The notes under the pieces: generated by a model
Databases searched by the model: none
What the model saw: the letters and a program-made list of their open reading frames with translations, nothing else
Told to the model about the DNA's origin: nothing
Source: Linanthus parryae
Lineage: Eukaryota; Streptophyta; Magnoliopsida; Ericales; Polemoniaceae
Length of the DNA stretch: 64,000 bases
Direction of reading: 5' to 3'
NCBI GenBank assembly: GCA_023055425.1
Contig: JALGPY010000008.1
Location: 7,946,501 to 8,010,500 of the forward strand
Shown here: piece after piece, positions 50,986 through 63,207 of the stretch
How positions within the stretch are numbered: position 1 is the first letter of the stretch
How the letters are laid out: every line of letters starts with the position of its first letter
Position numbers and translations under genes: made by a program

Positions 50986-53900
50986 ATGGCAAACAACTCA
51001 TCGAGTTCACAACATTCCCTACGGTCTGTCCTTGAGAAGGACAAGCTCTCTGGAACCAACTTCCTTGATTGGTACAGAAACTTGAGAATCGTTCTCAAGC
51101 AAGAGAAGAAACTGTACGCAATAGAGGAGCATGTTCCAGCAGGTCCAGAGAACCAAACACCTGCTGCCCTAAAGACGTATCAAAAGTGTGTTGATGACGC
51201 TAATGATGCGCCCTGCCTTATGCTATGCACCATGACTTCTGAGCTTCAGAAGCAACACGAAAACATGAATGATGTCGATATGATCGACCATCTGAAGCAG
51301 CTCTTCCAAGAGCAGGCAAGGGTTGAGAGATATGAGGTCTCTAAGGCACTGTTCAAGTGTCATCTGGCAGAAGGGAACCCGGTGGGACCCCATGTACTCC
51401 GTATGATCGGGTACTTGGAGAATCTCGCCCGGCTTCGGTTACCGGTCGGCCAAGAGTTGGCAACCGATCTCGTGTTGCAATCGTCGCCTGAGAGTTATGG
51501 ACAGTTCATCATGAACTATAACATGAACGAGATCGTGAAACCACTGCCAGATTTGCTCATTATGTTGAGGACAGCTGAACAGAGCATCAACAAGGGTAAG
51601 GGCAAGGCCATTATGATGGTGCAGAAAGGAAAGGGCAAAAGGTTTGCCTCATCCTCCAAGGGCAAAGGCAAGTCAGTTGCCAAGTCCAAGGAACCTGCCC
51701 TTAAGCCTGTTGGTGGCATTGCCAAAGGTGTGACTAAAGGTGAGTGTCACTACTGCAGTCAGCCTGGACACTGGAGGAGGAACTGCCCAAAATATCTGGA
51801 GGATAAGAGGCTTGGAATAGTGATTCCACCACCACCAGGTATTTTTGTTTTAGATTTAACTGTCTCTACATCATGGGTATTAGATACTGGATGTGGATCT
51901 CACATTTGTCGAAATATGCAGGATCTAAAGAGAAGTAGAAGATTGGCTAAAGGGGAGATAGATATGCGCATTGGGAATGGAGCAAAAGTTGTTGCGTTGG
52001 CCGTAGGCGTGTGCGAGCTATCTCTGACTTCAGGATTAGTTTTAGAATTAAATAATTGCTATTTTGTGCCTGCTATGAGGAGAAAAATTATTTCTATTTC
52101 TTGTTTGGACAAGGAAGGTTTTATTATTTCAATAAAGAACAATTGTTGTTCCTTTTATTTGAATAATATTCACTATTTTAGTGCGCAATTATTTAATGGA
52201 CTGTATGTCCTTGATCTAAGCAATTCTGTCTACAACATTAATACCAAGCGGATTAAAATAAATTATTTAAATCCTGCTTATTTATGGCACTGTCGTTTAG
52301 GCCACATAAACGAGAAACGTGTATCGAGACTCCATAATGATGGACTACTAGACTCATTTGATTTTGAATCATATGAGACATGTGAGGCTTTGTTATTGGG
52401 AAAAATGACAAAGTTCCCTTTCAATAAGAAAGGTGACAGGACTAGTGAGCAATTGGCGCTCATACATACTGATGTGTGTGGGCCATTTGCCACGCCAGCC
52501 AGGGGTGGTTATGTCTACTTCATTACATTTACTGATGACTACAGTAGATATGGATTTGTGTACCTCATGAGGGCAAAATCCGAATCCTTTGAAGTGTTCA
52601 AAGAATTCAAGAATGAAGTAGAGAAGCAACTTGGCAAAAGTATCAAGGATCTACGATCGGATCGTGGAGGAGAATACTTGAGCCAAGAGTTTGACGACTA
52701 TCTTAGAGAGTGTGGGATCGTGTCCCAACTCACTCCACCCGGAACGCCACAATGGAATGGCGTGTCTGAGAGGAGGAATCGAACCTTATTGGATATGGTT
52801 CGATCTATGATGTGTCAAACCGATCTTCCATTATCGTTTTGGGGCCACGCTCTATTAAGTGCAGCTTTCACCATTAATCGTGTTCCATCTAAGTCAGTCA
52901 TGAAGGCACCATATGAGATATGGACTGGGAGGCGTCCCACACTGTCGTTCATGAGGATTTGGGGCTGCAATTTCTATGTAAAACGTTTACAATCAGACAA
53001 GCTAGGGCCAAAAGCGGATAAGTGTAAATTTGTGGGGTACCCTAAGGAAACTAAGGGTTACTACTTCTACAATCCAATCGAGAACAAAGTGTTTGTTGCT
53101 GGGACCGGCGTGTTTCTAGAAAGAGAGTTTGTCTCTAAAGAAGAAAGTGGGAGGACTGTAGAACTTGAAGAGGTTCAAGAACCACAAATCACTGAACCAA
53201 TTATGGAACATGAACAGGAACCACAAGCGGTTGTGGAGCAGCCTGTTCAGGTAACACAAGAGCTTCGTAGATCTAGTAGAGTGCGCCAGGAACCCGAGAG
53301 GTATGGACTTCTCGTAACCGACTCTGGTGACACGATGCTCATAGATGATGAGCCTACTACCTATGAAGAGGCTATAAAAGGCCCAGACTCTCAGATGTGG
53401 CTAGAAGCCATGAGATCCGAGATGGAATCCATGTATACCCACAAAGTATGGACTTTGGTTGAACCACCCGAAGGGGCGCGGCCCATAGGGTGAAAGTGGG
53501 TCTTCAAGAAGAAGATCGAAATGGATGGTAATGTGATTACCTATAAAGCATGGATGTCAAAACAGCATTCCTTTATGGGAATCTCCTCGAGGACGTGTAT
53601 ATGATACAGCCGGAGAGTTTTGAGGATCCAAAACAAGCTAACAAAGTCTGTAAGCTGCAACGATCCATTTATGGATTGAAGCAAGCTTCTAGGAGTTGGA
53701 ATCGACGTTTTGATGAAGTAGTCAAAGAGTTTTGCTTCATCAGAAACGAAGATGAGTCTTGTGTCGACAAGAAGGTTAGTGGGAGCTCTTTAGCTTTTCT
53801 GGTCTTGTATGTGGATGACATACTACTCATTGGAAACGACGTTCCCATGCTGCAATCTGTTAAAGATTGGCTAGGGAAGTGTTTCTCAATGAAGGACTTA

Positions 53901-54230
53901 GGCGAAGCAGCCTACATACTCGGTATAAAGATCTATAGAGATAGATATAAGAGACTGCTAGGCCTAAGTCAAAGTAAATATATTGACAAGGTGTTGAAAC
54001 GGTTCAACATGCAAGATTCCAAGAAGGGATTCTTGCCCATGTCACATGGAATCACTCTTTTGAAGAGTGGTTGTCCTTCCAATGAGATTGAGAAGGAACG
54101 CAGGAGTAGAATTCCCTATGCCTCGGCCATAGGATCTATCATGTACGCCATGTTATGTACTAGACCAGATGTGTCATATGCCTTGAGTATGACAAGAAGA
54201 TACCAATCCAATCCAGGTGAGAGTCTCTAG
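50923..54230 (+). pseudogene. Copia-2 Gag-Pol polyprotein, broken
   Basis: The likely start is ATG 50986 (MANNSSSSQHSLRSVLEKD), 21 codons inside the open frame. Domains in order (residues from 50923): Gag with NFLDWYRNLRIVL; a basic GKGKGK-rich segment; a zinc knuckle CHYCSQPGHWRRNC from 275; protease LDTGCGSH with D321; pre-integrase WHCRLGHI; integrase with HTDVCGPF, SDRGGEY and GVSERRNR; and RT. A TGA at 53491-53493 breaks the frame before KWVFKKK. Shortly after, at about 53549, sequence equivalent to some 45 codons is deleted with a frame change, removing the LVAKGY-FSPV part of RT. Frame 53550-54230 then gives MDVKTAFLYGN and the catalytic YVDD near 53810, ending at TAG 54228-54230. RNase H lies beyond the CACTA insertion. 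Confidence 0.92.
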
Positions 54231-54264
54231 ATTGCAGTTAAGAACATCCACTACTGGAAAAATT

Positions 54265-54690
54265 GTAAAAAACGACGGTATTTAACCGTCGGGAAAAGAT
54301 AAAAAACCGTCGTTTATAACATATACGACGGTAGGACTTACCGTCTTTAAGAAAGGCGTCGTTTATAAATTAACGACAGACTTTACCGTAGCTAAAGGTT
54401 ATAAACGACGGTAGTATTTTTCCGTCCGTTTTAAACATATTTCCTACGGTTATTTTATAACCGTCGGATTATAGAATAACCGACGGTTATATTGCCGTCG
54501 TATTTAAACAAATAATACGGTTTGTCCTACTGTCGTTTTTTATTTTTACCGACGGTTACAACCGTAGTAAATATATTTACGGCGGTATAAGGTACCGCCG
54601 GAAAAAGTAAAAACGACTGTAAATTTTTTAGGACATTTTTAGTGTTTTACCGTCGGCAATGATAAAAACGGCGGAATACAACCGCCGTAA
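54265..54690. repeat. Sub-terminal repeat region of the CACTA element
   Basis: About twenty copies of ACGACGGT / ACCGTCG and close variants (CGCCGT, CGTCGT) occur in both orientations, often as short palindromes such as CGACGGTATTTAACCGTCG. In En/Spm the sub-terminal motifs bind the accessory protein and set transposition competence. That role is inferred here. Confidence 0.88.
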
Positions 54691-55855
54691 TTATTTTTTT
54701 GGAACCTGGATCTGTAATGAAAAAATTCTAAATCATTAAACCACATCTATCTAAAATTAACCAGCATGAACATTAAACCTTCAAATTCTATCATTAAACA
54801 TCAGTCACAAGACTGGAGATGGGAAGTTTGAAGTTAAATTAATACAAAACAGTGCTCGTCGAAATAGCAAAATACTAAGTTTAACAAAACTTGAAAGTTT
54901 AACAGCATCAACATTTGTTCAACTTCAGCAACAGCAGCAAAAATATACGGCAAGAAGGATTACAGCCGCAGCAGCAACAAAAGTTTAACAAAACTTGATA
55001 GTTTAACAGCATCAACATTTGTTCAACTTCAGCAACAGCAGCAAAAATATACGGCAAGAAGGATTACAGCCGCAGCAGCAACAATTTTTATCATTATCCA
55101 CATCCTGCATGCAACAACAGCATTATCAATGCACAAATACCAATAGATCTAAATGAAAAATTTATCAAATTCAGCTAACTGGGAATTTATCAAATAGATC
55201 TAAATGAATAAATACCAATGTCTCAGTTTGTGGATGTGTTCTACTCAAATTTCAAACCACTTCTAACTAGTTCATAAGTCATCACTTCGCAATTCGCATC
55301 TAACTGGTGCTAAAGTACTGCAGAACTATTTCCGACTCCGGTAATATTTGACTTCATTATGTGTTGGGATCTTTCAACAGTTTTAAAGTAATGACGTGAT
55401 ATTTGACTTCATTATGTGTTGGGATCTTTCAACAGTTTTTAAAGTAATGACGTGTCGACGTTAGAATGCTGCAACTAAGTACTAATAGGCAATGGTACAG
55501 GTATGGTAAAAGTAAAAACGTAAAAGCCCCAGATCTCGGTTATCTAAAACATGTGTTCTTGAAAGTTCAAAACTATACTCGAGTCTCTGCCATATTACTT
55601 CATTAAAACAACCTTTCCACATCAGCAATGCAGTGGACCTGAGATTGAAAGTTGTTTAGTTAATCAAGTTAGAATGTCTTATTAGTTTGAACAGATTTTA
55701 TATGTAGGTATATTGCAGACCTTTGAACCGACGGAATATTTCTTTCCATAATGCACCTGATCCATATGACGGTCACCCTCTAAAAGATTTTTAGAGGTAC
55801 CAAAATTCAAGAAAATCCAGAAGAAGAAGAAACCATTTTTATTTTATTTTAGCTT
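54691..55855. other. CACTA non-coding region with two tandem duplications
   Basis: A unit of about 103 bp (AACAGCATCAACATTTGTTC to CCGCAGCAGCAAC) occurs twice between 54884 and 55083. A 56-bp unit (GATATTTGACTTCATTATG to GTAATGACGTG) occurs twice between about 55341 and 55453. No coding frame. Confidence 0.7.
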
Positions 55856-56448
55856 AAAGGAAAATGAGAAACCAAAAGGGTACAAAATACATGCACTGGG
55901 AGAGATTTCATCTTTGAGAATGACCAGTGAGTGGAACAAGCACACAAGTGTCATGGATGATCAATTTCAGACATGACATGTTTGTTGGAATGGTATGTCT
56001 GGGACTGAGAATCATGAAGTATTTTAGCCACAAATTAAAATTGGGAAGCAAGAACCAGAAGCTGAGAAAGGAAAAAATGGTACTACTTCACTGGTTCCAG
56101 TAGGCTTTCACCAAGGATTATCCATATCCTGTTACGTGGATTCCTCCTGGGTACATGAAGAATGGAGAGAATAGGAAACTTCCAGAGCCGGAAACAAAGA
56201 AAAAAGATGAGAATCCGAGGCCTTCAGAACATAAACCTAATAATACCCTGGGTTTATGGTTTCCCTTTGACATTAAGAACTTAGTAGGAGTTGTGGAGAA
56301 TGGTAAAGATCTGAAGAGAACTGAGGAGAAAACTGTGGACAAGCAGGCACAGGTAAATCAAATGACCTCAAGAAGAACAAAACACTCGTACTTTGATCAA
56401 GAGTTTGGACAGTTCAGAGGCCGAATTACAATAAATTTAAAACATTAA
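55856..56448 (+). pseudogene. Possible captured host-gene fragment inside the CACTA element
   Basis: The region is opposite in strand to the transposon genes. From about 56113 a plus-strand frame reads DYPYPVTWIPPGYMKNGEN, then a Lys/Glu-rich stretch and NNTLGLWFPFDIKNLVG, open to 56448. The Pro/aromatic-rich phrase has the look of a real protein and is reminiscent of plant BAG6-like chaperone regulators, but I could not confirm this. Upstream sequence to 55856 looks decayed. CACTA elements are known to pick up gene pieces. It could also be a chance frame. Confidence 0.35.
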
Positions 56449-56975
56449 AGTTGTTGACAAACATCTCAGATTTCCAGAAAGCGAAAACGTACTCAATATG
56501 GTTGACAGTCGAGAGAGATAAGCCACTGTTTACAGGGTGTAAAAACTGGCCGGAAAAGCTTCACAGTTGAGAATCGGAACTCGGTTTAAATGCGATCTGG
56601 GCATGATTCAATGACTGTAATACATTGATTGGAAAGTGGGTCGGTGGTCCACTTTCTTAGCATTAGAAAAACATTCGTGCCTCACTAAATGTTATCTGCA
56701 GGACTGACTGTAAAATGAGGAGTTTTAAGTAACTACTCACTGTATAATATGTTATTTTCTATGCTTTCCGTCTAACCTAATATATATATATATACATGTA
56801 TGTACCATATTCACCCAAATGAACTAACATTTGTAACAGCAATATATGATTAACTATGTTGTATAAACGAGAATTCCGAATTGAGAGGGTACTTGGTAAT
56901 TTACTGAAACAAACTACACACAGTATATCAAATGTAAATCAACATTAATTTCGTACCTTCATCAACAACCGTACG
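56449..56975. other. CACTA 3' non-coding region
   Basis: No feature other than a short TA-rich run near 56783-56795. It is the likely 3' UTR of the accessory gene. Confidence 0.4.
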
Positions 56976-59900
56976 TTACTTTTTCTTGTTCGTAGTGACG
57001 CGTTTGACCTGCAAATGTGAAACAAGTAATTAACTAAATTACGTAAAATTAATGAAGTTGTAATAAAAGCCAACCTAAACATGTCTCACATACATTTGTC
57101 ACAGACCACGCAACAGATTTTCCTGTCATGTTCTTCAAATTTGTTTCCTTCCCAGTCTGTCGGAACATAAGAAAATTTGACTTCAGCACGTGAGAGATTT
57201 GCACCTCACAGAACTCTGGACCCAGCGCAGCTCCCTGTACTATCTTATTGGGGTTCATCGACAACACGAGACCACGTGCTGCCACGGTTCGTGGCTTGTC
57301 TATTGAGATTAGCTCTACCATATCGCCTACTCTAACCTTTCCAAAACAAACCAAACATATGCCAGGCACAACTACAATCAATTCAGTGTTATAACGAACT
57401 GCACACATGATCTTACAAATTGATAATAAAATGTTACCTGAAAGTTATCACGTCGCACGCGACATGAAGATTCTGCATGGCTCTCTGAGGTAGCAGTTGT
57501 GGGCGGTATATTCGACTGAGCAACTTGTGCGGGAGGATTAAAGTTAGTAGGCCGTTCAGGTCGATTGGATTGTCCACCTGATGTCGGGTACGTAGGCCTG
57601 GCAGTAGGTGCCAACGGAGTACATGACGGCACAACCGGTGGTGCAAAAGATGGCATGGCCAATGCATCCAATGATGTTCCAGTCAGCGAACATACTACAC
57701 CTGCAAGATGTTTCATCTGAGCTTCCCACGTTTTGAATGTCTTTTGCATTTCAGCTTCGCGAGCATCCTCCCGAGCTTGCCTCTCTGCGTTTTCAGCTTC
57801 CAATTGGGCTACTTTAACCTCCAAGTCAGCCACTTGTTTGTTGGAACGGATAGACGAGGAGCCGAGCACCTTTGTCGGACGTAGCCCAGAACCCATACAT
57901 CGCACGCGACCGTGATTGTCTGGCCCAAATGTTTCAACAAAACGATGCTCACGAACCTCTAGGTTTTGTTCTTCCTCTTGTGTGCCAATCTTCAAATGTT
58001 CCCTCAACGTCGCCTGAAATAATTGAACATATATTACAATATAGTTGCCATATGAATTTTATATAACAAAACACTACTAAATAACATATGACAGTATTTC
58101 ACCAGATAAGGAGCCGCAGCAGGATCTCTAGGTTGTCCGTTCTCATCCTCTCTTGTCCTCAAATAAATTGCCGGACGATCATGTGGCAATCCCTTTTCCT
58201 TTAACTGCATCGTTAGTACAAAAATTATTTATATATGAACACAATAAACATACTGATATGGAACAGTCTGAAATAAATAAAAACAAATCGAAGTTGTACC
58301 TCTTGCTCAATTTGTTGAAGCGGTGTCCTACCAGATCTTGGGGCATCAACTAGTTTTTGTCTATTTTGCGTATTGGTCTCGCTCTTCTCCTGTATTATAA
58401 AATAGTTGAATATCAATCTATGTGGACACCTTGTACATGTTGACAGGATATGCAAAAGTTTACCTTCGCTTCCTCATCACCAAACCATTTCACTAAGGCT
58501 GGCCAATGTTCGGGAAGAACTCTATCCGGACAATCAGCTAGACGCTCCTCGTCAGTGTCATGACGGGAGTAGTGATTTCTTTTTACTGTTGCCTTCCAAT
58601 CTCTCCACATTTCGTCCATAGTTTTGAAACAAATCTCTTTGTAGTCTTCCGGTACATCTCCATCTATATTGGCCTGTTGGAAGCGAGAAAGTTACACTCC
58701 ACATTAGTAAATATATACCATATTATAATAACGTGCCAAAAGTTTATGCAAACCTGGTAACCTTGGCTTGAGGTCAAGCATTCATTTTATAGGATTAGCC
58801 AATTTTTTTAGACACTTAGACCACAATTGCTATCAACTCATGATCAGGGACACATAGTATACTGGTACATGTACATTTGACTTTAAATCAGTCAGAGATT
58901 GGTGTTAGGCTTCATTAAGTTATACGCAAGGAAACTTGGTTACAGAGCGTAGTTGGCTCCCTTCCTAGCAGCTTTAAAATAAAACCCACCATAGCATGAA
59001 TATAAGGGGTTTTATTCAGCAGAAACCAAGGGATTCAAGTGCCAAGTCATTATTTCCTTTTGATCATCACCTTACCATATCGATTTGAAAGTTTATATAC
59101 CATATTAATAACATTACTAATTATATACCATATCAATTTGTAAGTTTATGCTATTGACACCAAAGTGTTGTAAATTTGCAGCCTGGTAGAAGCAATTACT
59201 TGAGAGAAAATGCTACAGATGTCTTTGAACATGGAAATTTAAATAAAGGGTAACATTTGCGACTGACCATTTTAGTAGGGAATATGGTAGTCAAGAGTCA
59301 AGACTTCAGATATATTATATATGTAAATGTGCTGTCTAATATTAATAAATTGCGTACCTTCACTAGTTTCCATGCAGCTTCCTTCTCTTCATCCAACCCC
59401 TTGTGTTTCCATGACGTGTAGATCAATGGAAATTTCTTTCCATTTCTCACCATTATTCCTAAATGGCTTGCAAGTTTTGCCTGATCCTTACCTATTGGCT
59501 GAAATCTTTCATTGAATTGTACATTCAATTTTGCCGTGCCTTGGGTCCAACCAGGTAGTGGTTGTGAGATTGATCTTCCCTTTCGTTTCTTGTTTGGATC
59601 GCCGACAGTCCTAGAGAAAATGAAAATTTGCAAGAATTAAGTACATAGAATAATAGATGCTATAAAATGAAGTGACTGCAACAGTAAACTGAACAGGTTA
59701 ATTAGTTACCTGGAATACCTCCTTCTCCAAATGGTTCTGAAACTGGATCAGCGTGCGGAATCGAGGTAGTTTCAGGGCGTGCAGTTTGAGCCGGTGTAGG
59801 TGATGGTGACAGTGGGTGGTGATGAAACTGTGTAGTTTCAGGTGGTGTTAGAGAAATGTGCGTAGGCGCCGGTGCATTTGGCTGGTGTTGCAGCGGGGTA

Positions 59901-59992
59901 TTTTCTGTTGGAGTTGGAGAAAGACGCTTGGGTGGTGGTGCATCTGTTAGCAAATTTCGGCAAGGCCACTTTGCAGTTCTTTTAACCACCAT
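56976..59992 (-). CDS. CACTA accessory protein (Transposase_24 / DUF8039 type, tnpA-like)
   Basis: The exon model on the minus strand is 59992-59710, 59610-59358, 58673-58464, 58389-58300, 58204-58103, 58013-57438, 57336-57094 and 57008-56976. All introns are GT-AG, and exons 2-8 join in phase, giving about 500 residues after exon 1. The first junction does not keep phase with the sites I can see, so exon 1 (Pro/Thr-rich, 94 codons) may be mis-spliced or mutated. Exon 2 carries LPGWTQGTAKLNVQFNERF and WKLVK; exon 3 MWRDWKATVKRNHY and LPEHWPALVKWF; exons 4-5 NRQKLVDAPRSGRTPL. Together these are the Transposase_24 domain. Exon 6 has a coiled coil (VADLEVKVAQLEAENAERQ). Exon 7 (VARGLV-type VLSMNPNKIVQGAALGPEFC) resembles DUF8039, and exon 8 ends NKKK. 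The likely role is binding sub-terminal repeats. Confidence 0.75.
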
Positions 59993-60344
59993 GATAACCT
60001 GCAAGAAATCAATGCATTAGATAGCTTTCAATAATTATATACAATATTTTGAAGCGACATTCTGATCAGGGAATAAAACTGCTGAGTTATTGTTAAAAGA
60101 ATTCAACCTGTTACAACAGCTGATAGTGAAATTTTGTCTTATGCTGGGTTTTTAGATATCCTTTTCAAGGATAGATGTAATTCTGAACTTTCTTGATTTC
60201 ATAAGATAGCTTATGTCGGATGAAAAAAGAAAAAAGAAAAGAACACTAGTAACATTCAATAATAAATCCAATTTAATTTCCAAGTAATCCAACATATCCA
60301 ATAAATATAAATTAAAAATCCAACTATTCTAAAAAAAGTTACTA

Positions 60345-60897
60345 AATATAATCGCTATCATATTCTGTATTTGCATCTTCTTCGTCATCTGATTCTGAAT
60401 CTTCTTCATAATCTGATTTTGTGCCTTCTTCACCACCACTGATATACATGTCCTCGTTATCATCGTCCTCGTCATCATCGTCCATGTCACCTTCCGCTGT
60501 AGTAGGAAGACTTTTACCATCATCAACAACTATGACTCCACTGGTATGTTGTCCCATCCATCTTATCTCATCATTAATGTTTGCTTCATCGTGATCCATA
60601 TTTTGATTGTGAAATGGCTCGGCTTGAGGACAAGTTAGCAGAGACATTGATACATCCTTTGCAGACAAATCATAGAAGTCTCTTGGAGTCATATTCACCA
60701 CGACGCTCCAATCAGGCTCTAACACATCTTCCACGTACCAAGCTTGCTCTGCTTGGGATGCCAAAATATACGGTTCTGCTAATCTATCATTGTTTTTATA
60801 CATGAGACGATTGAAGTTAACCATCGTAAATTTATACTCATCTTCTTTCACACCGTGCCCTCCGTCCACCCATATGCACTTAACAATAAATGAGTCA
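60345..60897 (-). CDS. C-terminal part of CACTA tnp2 transposase (DUF4216-like, acidic tail)
   Basis: The frame is open from about 60897 and reads CIWVDGGHGVKEDEYKFTMV, NFNRLMYKNNDRLAEPYILA and DWSVVVNMTPRDFYDL, the DUF4216 pattern found at the C-terminus of CACTA transposases. It ends in a strongly acidic tail (GDMDDDDEDDDNED, SESDDEEDANTEYD). It continues the 60931-63207 frame in function, but the stretch of perhaps 200-300 residues usually found between DUF4218 and DUF4216 is missing. The only GT-AG pair that restores phase would leave a 40-base intron, too short for plants, so an internal deletion is more likely. Confidence 0.7.
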
Positions 60898-60930
60898 CTA
60901 AGTGAAAATTACAAAACTATAATTCGTGAA

Positions 60931-63207
60931 TCAGTACCTCTCAATGGGGTACATCCACCGAAAGCAAACCGGCCCGGCAATTCTTGCCTCCTCTGCCAAA
61001 TGGATTGGCAAATGCAACATTATATCAAACAAAGAGGGTGGAAATATCTTTTCAAGCTGGCAAAGAGTCAACTCTATTTGTTCTTGCATACGCTCAATTT
61101 CAGGTACATCTAGCACCTTTGAACATAGTCTCCTAAAGAACCCACACAGCTCAATCAAAGGCTTTGCAACATTCTTAGGCAAGACCTTCCTCAAGGCTAT
61201 AGGCAGTAACTGTTGCATCAGTACATGGCAATCATGGCTCTTTAGCCCTTTGATTGTTCTCTCCTTCACATTGACACATTTCGAAATATTAGAAGAATAG
61301 TTGTCCGGAACTTTAACATTCTTCAGTACCTGGCAGAAAGCTGTTTTCTCATCTTTAGTCATTGTAAACGCTGCAGGGGGTAATTCATATCTGCTATTGC
61401 CAAGTGGCACAGGATGAAGCGACTTTCTGATTTTCAACTCTTTAAGGTCACGACGAGCACGTAAGTCATCTTTACTTTTATTAGTGACATCCAACAACGT
61501 GTTAAGTATACTTTCACATACATTCTTCTCAATATGCATGACATCAAGGTTGTGGCGAATCAAATTACCCTTCCAATAAGGTAAATCAAAAAAAATGCTC
61601 CTTTTCTTCCAGTTATATAAAGGATTGCTCTCAGCGACATCAGCCTCGGTAGTTGAGTCAGTAGTTGATCTCTTTCTTTTAAGTGATTGCCCTTGTGGTT
61701 GTCCTTTTCCAAAACTATTCTGAATGTCATCAATCTGTTTAAGAATATCCTCACCAGACAGCATAGGCGGCCTAGGACGGTTCTCGACTTTGGTGTAAAA
61801 GTTACTGGCATCTTTTCGGAGCCTATGGCTTTGGGGGAGAAAACGCCGATGACCCGCATAGCAAAATTTATGACCATACTGCAACCAGAGATAATCAGTT
61901 TCTTTGTTACATACAGGACAAGCATATTTACCCCTTGTGCTCCAACCTGATAGGTTTGCATATGCTGGAAAGTCATTAATTGTCCACATAAGAGATGCCC
62001 GCAGTTGGAACATTTCCTTACTCTCTGCATCATACGTATGAACACCTTCATCCCACAATTCTTTCAATTCTTCTATTAACGGTTGCAAGTAGACATCAAG
62101 ATTGTTTCCTGGTGCCTTAGGCCCATCAATCAGCATTGACAATAAAAAGGATGATTGTTTCATGCATAACCACGGTGGATAATTATAATTAATCAACACA
62201 ACGGGCCATGTGCTGTGAGGGATAGTTATGGATCTATAAGGATTGAAACCGTCCGATGCTAAACCAAGTCTAACATTGCGACGGTCACTAGCAAACTCAG
62301 GATGTTTCTGGTTGAAACTCTTCCAAGCTAAAGAATCTGCTGGGTGCCTTTGTATCCCATCATCTTCTCGGTCTTCTGCATGCCACCGCATTAGTAAAGC
62401 AGTTTTCGAGGACATGAACAACCTCCGAAGTCTTGGTTTCAAAGGAAAATATCGCATCTGTTTTTTCGGAATGCGTTTTCTCTTTTGATTCCCATCAACA
62501 CCCTCGCCTCCTTCATCTTTATATCTTGGTGTTTTACAAATATCGCAAGCATCAAGGTTCTCTTTCTCCTTCCAATATAACATACAATCATTAGGACAAG
62601 CATCAATCTTCACACAGTTAAATCCCAATGACTCTCTAAACTTTTTAGCCTTATAATATGACTCAGGTAATGTTTCACCATCTGGGAATGCTTCTTTCAA
62701 CAAAGTTAACAATTTATTAAATGATGTATCACTCCATCCGTCCAATACCTTGAAATGTAGCAAGCGAACAAGGAAAGAAAGAGTGGTGAACCTCTTACAA
62801 CCAGGATACAACTCTCTCTCTGCATCATCCAACAAGTTATAGAACTCTCGAGTCTCCTCGTTTGGCCCAGTGGTTGTGTTTTCATCAGTTGGAACCCCAA
62901 ATCCATCGTAAACCATATTAACCATATCATCACCTATGTTATATCCCTCATGTCCACTAACATTCGTATCGTCGAGAGACTCCCCATGATTTGTCCAAAC
63001 TATGTAGCTATTATCAAATCCATCGCATATGACATGCTTCAAAACCGAGTTTCGATCTCCATAGTAACGATTCAAACACTTCTTGCACGGACAAGTTATA
63101 TTAGTCCCACCGTTGTTATGAGCGAAAGCAAAATCTAAGAACTCCAAGATACCTCTTAAGAAAGCAGCAGAAGAAACTTTGCCTAACTGAATCCAACTCT
63201 TATCCAT
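60931..63207 (-). CDS. CACTA transposase, tnp2 family
   Basis: The 758 residues run from ATG 63207. Residues 1-80 form the transposase-associated domain with a CPCKKC zinc-type motif (39-44) and VWTNHGE. The tnp2 catalytic region spans about 200-480, with CDICKTPRYK, MRWHAED, LGLASDGFNPY (314-324, containing a catalytic-type Asp), HSTWPVVLINYNYPPWLCMK and YACPVCNKETDYLW. From about 645 there is a DUF4218 domain (GLKSHDCHVLMQQLLPIALR, CGFFRRLCSKVL, LPIHLAEEARIAGPV). The frame ends at TGA 60931-60933 just after MYPIERY, where the family normally continues. The DUF4216 part lies downstream in another frame. The enzyme cuts and joins the CACTA ends in the nucleus. The N-terminal two-thirds look intact. 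Confidence 0.9.
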   Translation of the reverse strand: MDKSWIQLGKVSSAAFLRGILEFLDFAFAHNNGGTNITCPCKKCLNRYYGDRNSVLKHVICDGFDNSYIVWTNHGESLDDTNVSGHEGYNIGDDMVNMVYDGFGVPTDENTTTGPNEETREFYNLLDDAERELYPGCKRFTTLSFLVRLLHFKVLDGWSDTSFNKLLTLLKEAFPDGETLPESYYKAKKFRESLGFNCVKIDACPNDCMLYWKEKENLDACDICKTPRYKDEGGEGVDGNQKRKRIPKKQMRYFPLKPRLRRLFMSSKTALLMRWHAEDREDDGIQRHPADSLAWKSFNQKHPEFASDRRNVRLGLASDGFNPYRSITIPHSTWPVVLINYNYPPWLCMKQSSFLLSMLIDGPKAPGNNLDVYLQPLIEELKELWDEGVHTYDAESKEMFQLRASLMWTINDFPAYANLSGWSTRGKYACPVCNKETDYLWLQYGHKFCYAGHRRFLPQSHRLRKDASNFYTKVENRPRPPMLSGEDILKQIDDIQNSFGKGQPQGQSLKRKRSTTDSTTEADVAESNPLYNWKKRSIFFDLPYWKGNLIRHNLDVMHIEKNVCESILNTLLDVTNKSKDDLRARRDLKELKIRKSLHPVPLGNSRYELPPAAFTMTKDEKTAFCQVLKNVKVPDNYSSNISKCVNVKERTIKGLKSHDCHVLMQQLLPIALRKVLPKNVAKPLIELCGFFRRLCSKVLDVPEIERMQEQIELTLCQLEKIFPPSLFDIMLHLPIHLAEEARIAGPVCFRWMYPIERY

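Larger units (their letters stand above)
47901..54249 (+). mobile_element. Defective Ty1/copia element (copia-2), interrupted by CACTA
   Basis: 5' LTR, PBS, a 1.6-kb leader and most of a gag-pol frame are present. Coding sequence is cut at IAVKNI in the region between RT and RNase H by the CACTA terminus at 54250, so RNase H and the 3' LTR must lie beyond the CACTA element, outside the window. The LTR start TGTTGGAATAGATGCCCTAG resembles the Angela/BARE group. Coding lesions show it was already inactive or became so later. Confidence 0.92.
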
